A stretch of DNA of 64,000 nt from an uncultured Saprospiraceae bacterium (GTDB taxonomy: Bacteria; Bacteroidota; Bacteroidia; Chitinophagales; Saprospiraceae). Within the stretch, counting starts at the first letter, position 1. Each line of letters begins with the position of its first letter. The stretch covers positions 1-64,000 of the forward strand of contig CALGAW010000066.1 in assembly GCA_937959115.1 (NCBI GenBank), written 5' to 3'. Under the pieces are notes generated by a model. That model saw only the letters and a list, made by a program, of their open reading frames with translations, did not search any database and was not told the DNA's origin. Shown here piece after piece: positions 55,052 to 63,113 of this stretch. Position numbers and translations under genes: made by a program.

Positions 55052-56281
55052 ATGAGTAGACGAAACTTTCTTAGAAAACTAGGCGTGGGCGTTGCTGCCA
55101 TCCCTTTAGCGAAACTAGCCAGTGCCAATACTCGCCCCACTCGAAACAGTAAACCGTTGATTCGGCTAGGTGTTTTATTGCCTGACTCTGCAAGATATCC
55201 CCTTCTTGCGGAAAACTTTATTAATGGGTTGACACTGCAGCTCAAAGCCAATGGCAACTATCAAAAACACGAAATTGAGATCGTAGTAGAAAAGTATCAA
55301 CCCGATAACTCGGACTTGATGAAACAGGTAATGAGACTTTCCGAATTGCACCAAATAGATGTGATGACTGGGATTGTTAGCCATTACGAAATGAGTCGAT
55401 TGATCCCTGTTCTAGAAGCAAGAGAAATCCTGTTTATTGAAAACACCATTGGAGAAGTTATTCAGCCAGCACCTGCTAGCCCTTGTGTTTTTCGTAATTC
55501 ATTTCATTTATGGAGCAGTTCCTTCATTTCTGGCCAATGGGCTGTAAAAGCGTATGGCACTCGTGGGCTTATTGCTGCTTCGTTTTATGATTCTGGATTT
55601 AATAGTCATATCGCATTTGAAGCAGGGTTTGTAAATGCTGGAGGTGAGGTGCTACAACGAATCGTCACCGATCTTCCCAATCAGGATGGTATGATTTTAC
55701 AAAATGCGATCAAAAAGGAACAACCAGATTTCATTTTTGCACAGTTCTCTGGAATTGAAGGTCTTGGGTTCGTTCAGCAGTATAATGAAAGCAAAACAAA
55801 GATCCCATTGATTGGTTCTAGTCTACTTTGCACTACTTCGAATCTGAATGGTCTAAGGAGAATTGCAAGCGGTATAAAGAGCCACGGAACCTGGACGACA
55901 ACACTTCAAAACAAAGAGAATGACGCATTTGTGCAGCAGTTTTTAGAACAACACACCTTGCCTCCAGACGCTTTTGCGGTATTAGGATATGAGACAGGCA
56001 GTATGCTGTACACGGCACTCAAAAATTGCGGACAATATCCTACGACTCAAGACTTGATTCGTTCGATTTCCGAAGTTACCATTGATAGCCCAAGAGGACG
56101 ATTGAGTATGAACCGCCAAATGACTTCTTGTCCCGTTTATTTGAAAAAAGTAACTTCTAACAACGGTAACTACATGGAAGTCGTCGCCCAACAGGTTGAA
56201 TTAATCGACCATAATTTGCCAGTAGTAGAAGCGCTGAGAACAAGCATTCAGAGTGGTTGGTCTAATGTGTATTTGAGTTAA
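55052..56281 (+). CDS. TAT-exported ABC-type substrate-binding protein (branched-chain amino-acid type)
   Basis: 409 residues. The first residues MSRRNFLRKLGVGVAAIPLAKL are a twin-arginine signal (RRNFL core), so the protein is probably exported folded. The rest is a type 1 periplasmic binding fold: IRLGVLLPDSARYPLLAENF at the start, ASFYDSGFNSHIAFEAGF in the middle, then IPLIGSSLLCTT and AFAVLGYETGSMLYTAL. No ABC permease or ATPase gene is nearby, so a sensing or delivery role independent of transport is likely. The gene starts 10 bp after collar gene 2 and ends 3 bp before the methyltransferase gene. Confidence 0.8.
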   Translation: MSRRNFLRKLGVGVAAIPLAKLASANTRPTRNSKPLIRLGVLLPDSARYPLLAENFINGLTLQLKANGNYQKHEIEIVVEKYQPDNSDLMKQVMRLSELHQIDVMTGIVSHYEMSRLIPVLEAREILFIENTIGEVIQPAPASPCVFRNSFHLWSSSFISGQWAVKAYGTRGLIAASFYDSGFNSHIAFEAGFVNAGGEVLQRIVTDLPNQDGMILQNAIKKEQPDFIFAQFSGIEGLGFVQQYNESKTKIPLIGSSLLCTTSNLNGLRRIASGIKSHGTWTTTLQNKENDAFVQQFLEQHTLPPDAFAVLGYETGSMLYTALKNCGQYPTTQDLIRSISEVTIDSPRGRLSMNRQMTSCPVYLKKVTSNNGNYMEVVAQQVELIDHNLPVVEALRTSIQSGWSNVYLS

Positions 56282-56284
56282 CTT

Positions 56285-57295
56285 ATGAATAATCCCCAAT
56301 TTATTGAACTAAAGCGAATTACTGCGAAATTGCTTGATTCGTCTTTGTCTTATGGCGACCAAACTGCTCAGTTAACTCAATTGTGTGATTTGTTTTGTCG
56401 TATTACAGGTATAGATTTTCATGACCATGATCAAGCACAGCAGCGAGATACCAGTTTACCAGGAGGTGTGGCCATCTCTCCATTCCTAGCAGGATTTTGC
56501 ATCAAAGAGTTGATTAGAACAACCCGTTTTCTCCTAGGACTGAAAGCAGCCATCAAGGAAGCTCAACAACGGTTTCCTAAGCAACGCATTAATGTGTTGT
56601 ATGCGGGAACTGGGCCGTTTGCAACGCTTGCCTTACCCCTGTGTACAATGTTCGCATCATCTGAAGTCGGCTTTACACTATTAGACATTCATGAGGACTG
56701 CATCGGTGCCACAAAGAAACTCGTCACGGAATTTGGCTTGGAGCCTTGGGTAGACGAATATGTAGTTGCTGATGCCATTCAATACCGATATCCGAAGTCA
56801 AAACCCTTGCATCTCTTTGTTTCAGAGACGATGCAAGTCAAATTGGACAAGGAACCTCAGGTCGCAATTATGTTAAATCTAATGCCACAGTTGACGGAAG
56901 GTGGGATTTGTGTTCCTGAGAACATCACTCTAAGTATGGCGTTTAAAATCACGTCTGATCCTGACTTGCTTGAATACAAATGGCAAAAAGCAGGCACGCT
57001 ATTCGAGTTGCGGGATCACTTATCTCGCGAGGTGCTTGAAGCACCACTTCCTGAGTACTTAGAAGGCAATACGATGACGGTTGGTGCTTGTCCTGACAAC
57101 TGTAGCAGTATTTATCTGATGACTGAAATTGAGGTGTTTGAGGGGATCCGATTGGAGGCAATGGATTGCTCGTTGACTGTTCCAGCCTTTTTGTATGCGT
57201 ACTCGAAACACGCTCCTCCTATTCTGGTTGCTGCTTGGTATGCTTTGGGTGGTTATCCTAAGTTGGAGTTGCGGCCAAACCACATATATTGCTAA
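56285..57295 (+). CDS. Class I SAM-dependent methyltransferase-like protein with altered C terminus
   Basis: 336 residues. The NVLYAGTGPFATLALPL segment (about 100-116) is a glycine-rich SAM-binding strand-loop, followed by acidic end FTLLDIHEDC (SAM ribose), VVADAIQY and FVSETMQVKLDKEP, which resembles the post-motif glutamates of protein arginine methyltransferase-like folds. No signal peptide, so it acts in the cytosol. It starts 3 bp after the binding-protein gene. The last eight codons and the TAA lie in DNA 96% identical to an SprB repeat of the downstream giant gene, read in another frame, so the natural C terminus was probably replaced. Substrate unknown. Confidence 0.7.
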   Translation: MNNPQFIELKRITAKLLDSSLSYGDQTAQLTQLCDLFCRITGIDFHDHDQAQQRDTSLPGGVAISPFLAGFCIKELIRTTRFLLGLKAAIKEAQQRFPKQRINVLYAGTGPFATLALPLCTMFASSEVGFTLLDIHEDCIGATKKLVTEFGLEPWVDEYVVADAIQYRYPKSKPLHLFVSETMQVKLDKEPQVAIMLNLMPQLTEGGICVPENITLSMAFKITSDPDLLEYKWQKAGTLFELRDHLSREVLEAPLPEYLEGNTMTVGACPDNCSSIYLMTEIEVFEGIRLEAMDCSLTVPAFLYAYSKHAPPILVAAWYALGGYPKLELRPNHIYC

Positions 57296-57319
57296 CGGAC
57301 TGAGCGCCGGAACTTATTC
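57272..57319 (+). repeat. Second half of an SprB-like repeat, copy of 60616-60663
   Basis: 46 of 48 bases identical to the third SprB repeat of the next gene. Together with 49138-49213 it reconstitutes one repeat except for 38 missing bases. It overlaps the end of the methyltransferase gene and provides its stop codon out of frame. Confidence 0.9.
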
Positions 57320-57628
57320 TTAAGGCAAATTTGCAATATCAAGGTTGAGGGCTGTTTATAAATTTGAGGGTAACCTTGAACGAATCTTACTTATTAATGT
57401 GTGACATTTACGAATACACGACGTTCTGAGAATGTGCTAGATACAAGTACTTGCAATATTGAGGGTTGGTGAAATCAAGTATTTAAGGCTAAAGCAAGCT
57501 CAAAGTAGAATAATTTATTTATAAAAAAAGAGAAGGGTAGAGGGATACTTTAGGTGTCTATTGATTATATTTAGATACCTAGAGTATCTGAAATTCTAAT
57601 TCCATAAACTAACAAACAAACCGTCTCT
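57296..57628. other. Intergenic region before giant gene 5
   Basis: 333 bp without a gene. After the SprB fragment come an 8-bp inverted repeat (57339-57346 with 57372-57379) and a compact hairpin AGATAC-CTAGA-GTATCT (57573-57589) about 40 bp before the start codon of the next gene. No matching TAnnTTTG promoter was found. Confidence 0.4.
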
Positions 57629-60600
57629 ATGTTGTATCGACCTACAATTGCCCTAATTCTTATCTTATTTAATTTCTTTTTAAATCCACTATTCGGCCAG
57701 GTATATCCACCACAACAACAACTGGTTTTTGATGCCATGCCTTTAACACCAAAGCCAGGCTATTTATCTCCGATTACAGACCCCACTTTCGGAACTACGG
57801 TAATTCGAGTAACAGATAGAGCAGTATTCGATACACACAATACCAATTCTAAAACCGTGCATAAGTATTCCAAAAACCAACCTTGGAATAGTGATGGCAC
57901 ATTAATTCATATGGACGGATGGCCTGGAGCCATTTTGGACCCTCAAACCTTTCAGGTAATTGATATGATACGACCACCTGGCGGTCCTAGCACCTGGTCA
58001 AATACACAGCCGAATATCATGTATGGTACGAATACCAGTCAATTTGGTGATAACTGTATCAATCAACTTGATGTAACGACTAAAACGTATTCAACCGTTC
58101 AATGTTTTAGTCAATATCAATCTGTTTCCTACGGAGCATGGGAAGGGAACTTATCTAATGATGATCGATATATGGCTCTTCAATGTAAAAAGCCTGGAGG
58201 GGCTCAGGAAATTGCGTGTTATGACTTTGTCACAAATTCAATAATATCCACAACAAATGCTCCCGTATGGCCAAACAATGTAACCATGTCCCAAGGTGGG
58301 AATTATATTATGATTCAATGGGATGTTTATGGAACTGGGATGTTCGAAGGGACATGGATATACACAAGGGGTTTGAGCCCAATAAGAAATATTGACATAC
58401 AAGGAGGAAGTCATATAGATCTTGGGTATGACACACAAGGAAATGAAGTTGCTGTTGGAACCATGGGAAATAATAGGAGATTGCGAATGAAACGACTGGA
58501 CAATGGCACAGTGACCAATTTATTAAGCGATGCCCAAATGAGCTGGTACATCCATGTCTCCTGTAGAAACCTTGATCGTCCAGGCTATGCATACATTTCA
58601 GAATTTGAAGATCCAAATTCACAAAAAAATAAACCTTATTACCAAAAGATCTTTGCTGTAAAATTGGATCCTAATGCAAATGATAATGCACTAACTGAAA
58701 CGTTTGCACATACTCAGCATTCAACAGTGGATGACTATCTTAGAGAAGCGCACGCAGTGCCAAACAGAGACGGAAGTGTTGTAATGTTTAAAAGTGATTG
58801 GAGGGGTAATGCCTCTTCTGAAATGAACTCTTATGTTGCCTTTATGCCAGGTAATCAAACCTGTAATTTGTCTTGCACCGCATCACAAACAGCCCCTTCA
58901 ACGTGTGGTAATAGTAATGGTACTGCAACAGCAAACCCAACAGGGGGAACAGCTCCATTCAGCTATGTATGGTCAAATGGCCAGACGAATGCAACTGCAA
59001 ACAATCTTTCCGCAGGAAACTATTCTGTCACTGTAACCGATGCCGACAACTGTACCTCGGTGTGCTCCGTTTCTATATCAGGAGCAAATAGTCCAACCTG
59101 TACGGCAACACAAGTAACCGCCCCAACATGTGGTAACAACGATGGTGTAGCTTCAGTCTCCGTGCAAGGAGGAACTCCACCGTATTCGTATTTATGGACA
59201 CCTTCTGGACAGACAACAGCTACAGCAAATGGGTTGCCAGAAGGCAGTTACACAGTTGTCATTACAGATGCGAATAATTGTAGCACTTCCTGCACAGTTA
59301 CCCTTACAAACAGTAGTTCTGGCGGCAATGTCGGCGCTTTCAGTAATGTCTCCACTCAAAACACTGTCGCCTGGAATGCTGGAAACGGCAATATAAACAG
59401 ACCAAAGCCTGCGCTAGGCGTTTGGGAACCAGGAGATGTGCCTGGAACAGAAATCATGCGGGTAAGTGATGACGCGGGCAATGGGCTGCATTTTTACAAT
59501 AGCCGACAAGTCTGGAACATCGATATGACCAAGATGATGATCGGCGATGGAGTTATCAATGATAACAGATTGCTTGACGTAACCAACAATTACGCCTTGT
59601 TACCCACTAGAATTCCTTTGAACTCGCAAAGAGTATGGAGTAATACGAATCCTGACTTGATATATGGAATGCAAGGGCAGTCCAACTTTTGCGTATTTAA
59701 TGTCTCTACCGGAGTTAATACCGTATTATACTCAAGACCAGGTGGTTCAAGAATTTCTATGCGATCTAAAGGAAATCTCCCAGGCGATGATTCAAAAGTA
59801 GCATTATATGAACCATCTACCAACAGAGTCATCTCTTTTGACTTACAAACAAATACAATAATTGCAGAAATTGTTTGGCCAAATGGCAACATCGAAACTG
59901 GAGGAGGACATGTGACCTACGATTGGTCTGGTAACTGGCTTATAGTCGGTTTAGGAGACGGTACAGGAAGAATGTACCGAGTAAATCCTAACCTTACAGG
60001 AATAACGCAGGTGTTTAACGACGTGAGTCACTGGGACAATGCCTATAACACAAATGGAGAAAGTGTGCGCGTCCAAACTAGAAGAAATGGTTCCGTTCAA
60101 GTAGTCAATTATGACGATCCAAGTAAAAATTATGCTAGCCCCATATTTTCCGCAGGGAATCCTTCGATTAATTCTCTTTCACCGGATTATGTATCAGGTC
60201 GCGGGCAAACTGGAGCTCCAGGATGGGTAGCGCTTGGTGGTGAACCCAATGCAGGTTCCGCCAACTTCCCGATATGTCTATACAGAGTTGATGGAAACAC
60301 AACAACAGCAACCATTAAAGTCATTGGATACGACCACCATAGCAACGCTCCAGCCGCTTCTAATGGAGGCAATGATGACCGACAAAAGCCATCTGTCTCG
60401 CCAGACGGCAATCAAGTTATCTTTACCAGTGACTGGGGTGTACCGAATGGCCCGTTAAGTAGTTATATCCTTAGAGGAACTGGTGGCGGCTCCACGCCTT
60501 GTAACCTTACGTGTACGGCTTCACAAACAACGGCTCCGTCTTGTGGTGCAAATAATGGCCAAGCAACGGTATTGGCAACAGGTGGAACTGCTCCTTATTC

Positions 60601-62839
60601 TTCTTTATGGAGTGACGGCCAAACCACAAATATTGCTAACGGACTGAACGCCGGAACTTATTCAGTAACGGTAACGGATGCGAATAATCAGACTTCCGTT
60701 TGCTCAGTAACACTTACAGACCAAGGAGCGCCAACATGCACAGTCGTTGAAACAACTGCACCCTCCTGTGGAGGAAATAGTGGAGTCATCACAGCAAATG
60801 TACAAGGAGGAACTGCTCCTTTTTCCTATTTGTGGAATGACGCACAAGCACAGACAACAGCCGCAGCAAACGGGCTACCTGCTGGCACATACACCGTTGA
60901 CATTACAGATGCAAATAACTGCTCTACATCTTGCTCGATCACTCTAGTAGATCCTAGTGGATTGAGTTGTTCTGTAGTAGAAACGACTGCACCTTCTCCT
61001 GGAGGTAGCAATGGTGTTGCCACGGTAACCGCAACTGGGGGTACGGTATCCACTGGAGATCCAAGAACAGATTTATTAGCAAGCCCTGACCGAACGGGTT
61101 ATGGGGCATCAGCTACAGGTGGTAGCAACTATGTGTATGTTACGAATTTTAATCAACTTAAAAATGCCCTTCAAACTTCTGGTAACTATGTCTTGTTAGA
61201 TGCAAGTCTTGCAGGACAAGGTATTGGGTTTTCAGGAAGTATCAACGTCGCTTCCAATACTACATTAGATGGCTCATTAGCGCCAGGTTCTTGGTTGTTC
61301 CCTGATTTCAATGCTGGATATCCAGCCAATACATCGATGTTTAATCATTTTTCTACTACGAATATAATCATTCATTCCATTGAGTTACGCGGTAATAGGG
61401 CAGTCCCACGTGACAACAATCACCCTTCTGCAAATGGAGGAGCTTGCAATATTAGAGGTGGAACAGTCTGGTACGATCACATGACAATTACAGAGTTTTA
61501 TGGGCAAAGTGTAATGATTGCTCAAGGTGGAGATAACATTACGCTTTCAAACATGAAAATTGTTGGTACTGGGAATGGAGTATGGCTTAAATTTGAGGAC
61601 TATACACCAAGACATGTGTCGCTATTTAATTCTGAGATTGGTGCTCAGCAATTGGCACCCTACAATGAAGGCGCTTCTCATTTCCATATGTGGAACAACT
61701 ACATTCACGATTCACAATATGGCGCTTCAATGGCTGGAGTAGCTCAAAACAATGCTCCTGGACAAAATGGTCCAGTAAGAACCTTCTCAGAAAACAATGT
61801 TTTTTCTAATAATGGTGCTGCTGCAGAACATGGTTTTACAATGGGACACAACTATGGCGGCCCTGTCCAATTGCCTGGGTTCATTTATTCAACTGGAGCA
61901 ATATATCGGAATGGCGATGGCGCTACTGGCAACGTGATTAATAGTGGTGCGCCTTGGACAATTCCTTACAGCTACACCACAATGCCCGCCAATCAAGTAG
62001 AAGGGTATGTGGCGACTAATGCAGGCAAAATCCCAGTAACGGGAAGCGTTTCATATACTTATCAATGGGATTCGGGTCATAACGGTCCTGTGGCCACAGG
62101 CTTGGCAGCTGGTACGTACAATGTAACAGTTACTGATGGCGTAGGATGCACGACTGTCTGCTCGGTTACCATGTCTGGTGCTGCTCCAATCACTTGTAAC
62201 ATCAATCTGTGGCTAGAAGGTGCATTTGACAACAATGCAGGCAATATGAGAAACTCCTTGCAACAAATCGCAGTACTTCCTTCTGGTCAACCTTACAACA
62301 GACCACCTTGGAACTATAATGGCAATGAACAGTCTAACTATCCAGCAGGTTCTATCGACTGGGTATTGCTATCACTGAGGACGACTGATCAAGCATCTAG
62401 TGAAGTTGGGAAGGGTGCAGGATTGCTGATGCAAGATGGCAGTATTATCAATGCTTCTATTGAATTGACTGGTACAGCGGCGTCTCAGTACTATATTGTA
62501 GTTGAGCATCGCAATCACTTACCGGCTATGACACCAACTCCTGTTGCTTTGGTCAACAATTCTCTGACCTACGATTTCCGTATGTCTAATAGCTATGTTC
62601 AAGGCGGATTCGGCCAGAAAGCTATTGGGAATCAATGGGTAATGTATGCCGGCAATATAGACCAGTCTTCACCTATTGGCTATGAGATTACTGGTGCTGA
62701 TGCGATCTTGTGGCAAGCTGCCAATGGTAATTTTGGGGTCTATCTGGCTGAAGATGTCAATTTAGACGGTGATGTCAATGGATTGGATCGCATTTTACTG
62801 AATGGGAATAATGGGATTTCTTCTGCGGTTAAGAAATAG
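57629..62839 (+). CDS. Giant secreted protein 5: two propellers, five SprB repeats, nested pectate lyase, recurring module
   Basis: 1736 residues with signal peptide (about 1-24). A beta-propeller-like domain (about 30-400) is followed by two SprB repeats (411-560, each with CG..NG, GG..PFSYxW, G.Y.VTVTD). A second propeller-like domain (567-950) is followed by SprB repeats 3 and 4 (957-1107). Repeat 5 is split: its first half ends near 1140, then about 330 residues of a pectate-lyase-like beta-helix intervene (VWYDHMTITEFYGQSVMIAQ, NITLSNMKIVG, FHMWNNYIHDS), and the second half resumes at 1471 (YTYQWDSGHNG). The recurring module closes the protein (1521-1736: LEGAFD, DWVLLSLR, VEHRNHLP, GQKAIGNQW, DGDVNGLDRILL). 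Probably a surface-displayed pectinolytic enzyme. No canonical T9SS domain. Confidence 0.85.
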   Translation: MLYRPTIALILILFNFFLNPLFGQVYPPQQQLVFDAMPLTPKPGYLSPITDPTFGTTVIRVTDRAVFDTHNTNSKTVHKYSKNQPWNSDGTLIHMDGWPGAILDPQTFQVIDMIRPPGGPSTWSNTQPNIMYGTNTSQFGDNCINQLDVTTKTYSTVQCFSQYQSVSYGAWEGNLSNDDRYMALQCKKPGGAQEIACYDFVTNSIISTTNAPVWPNNVTMSQGGNYIMIQWDVYGTGMFEGTWIYTRGLSPIRNIDIQGGSHIDLGYDTQGNEVAVGTMGNNRRLRMKRLDNGTVTNLLSDAQMSWYIHVSCRNLDRPGYAYISEFEDPNSQKNKPYYQKIFAVKLDPNANDNALTETFAHTQHSTVDDYLREAHAVPNRDGSVVMFKSDWRGNASSEMNSYVAFMPGNQTCNLSCTASQTAPSTCGNSNGTATANPTGGTAPFSYVWSNGQTNATANNLSAGNYSVTVTDADNCTSVCSVSISGANSPTCTATQVTAPTCGNNDGVASVSVQGGTPPYSYLWTPSGQTTATANGLPEGSYTVVITDANNCSTSCTVTLTNSSSGGNVGAFSNVSTQNTVAWNAGNGNINRPKPALGVWEPGDVPGTEIMRVSDDAGNGLHFYNSRQVWNIDMTKMMIGDGVINDNRLLDVTNNYALLPTRIPLNSQRVWSNTNPDLIYGMQGQSNFCVFNVSTGVNTVLYSRPGGSRISMRSKGNLPGDDSKVALYEPSTNRVISFDLQTNTIIAEIVWPNGNIETGGGHVTYDWSGNWLIVGLGDGTGRMYRVNPNLTGITQVFNDVSHWDNAYNTNGESVRVQTRRNGSVQVVNYDDPSKNYASPIFSAGNPSINSLSPDYVSGRGQTGAPGWVALGGEPNAGSANFPICLYRVDGNTTTATIKVIGYDHHSNAPAASNGGNDDRQKPSVSPDGNQVIFTSDWGVPNGPLSSYILRGTGGGSTPCNLTCTASQTTAPSCGANNGQATVLATGGTAPYSSLWSDGQTTNIANGLNAGTYSVTVTDANNQTSVCSVTLTDQGAPTCTVVETTAPSCGGNSGVITANVQGGTAPFSYLWNDAQAQTTAAANGLPAGTYTVDITDANNCSTSCSITLVDPSGLSCSVVETTAPSPGGSNGVATVTATGGTVSTGDPRTDLLASPDRTGYGASATGGSNYVYVTNFNQLKNALQTSGNYVLLDASLAGQGIGFSGSINVASNTTLDGSLAPGSWLFPDFNAGYPANTSMFNHFSTTNIIIHSIELRGNRAVPRDNNHPSANGGACNIRGGTVWYDHMTITEFYGQSVMIAQGGDNITLSNMKIVGTGNGVWLKFEDYTPRHVSLFNSEIGAQQLAPYNEGASHFHMWNNYIHDSQYGASMAGVAQNNAPGQNGPVRTFSENNVFSNNGAAAEHGFTMGHNYGGPVQLPGFIYSTGAIYRNGDGATGNVINSGAPWTIPYSYTTMPANQVEGYVATNAGKIPVTGSVSYTYQWDSGHNGPVATGLAAGTYNVTVTDGVGCTTVCSVTMSGAAPITCNINLWLEGAFDNNAGNMRNSLQQIAVLPSGQPYNRPPWNYNGNEQSNYPAGSIDWVLLSLRTTDQASSEVGKGAGLLMQDGSIINASIELTGTAASQYYIVVEHRNHLPAMTPTPVALVNNSLTYDFRMSNSYVQGGFGQKAIGNQWVMYAGNIDQSSPIGYEITGADAILWQAANGNFGVYLAEDVNLDGDVNGLDRILLNGNNGISSAVKK

Positions 62840-63113
62840 GGGTGTGGAATTGCCATAAGGGTGATTTCGATGCTTAAATCATTGGTATAACTGTTGCGCA
62901 ATAAACTAAACTTTAATCGTTTAGAATGTTGTTTTATAAAAAAATAATGAAATATATTATCACAATTTTTGTCCTTGTTTGCTTTTAGCCAAGGTTGTCT
63001 AGGTTTTAATTCTTCCTTGATTATATCTCTTTATTTAAATGACAAAAGCTGGCGTAAAACAAAAATGGGTCAAAACGCATGTTCCGACCCACTTTATAAA
63101 ATATATCAATATT

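Noticed and set aside
49214-57271. A composite transposon
   Set aside because: The bracketing SprB halves are fragments of a protein-coding repeat, not inverted repeats. No transposase or target-site duplication is visible.
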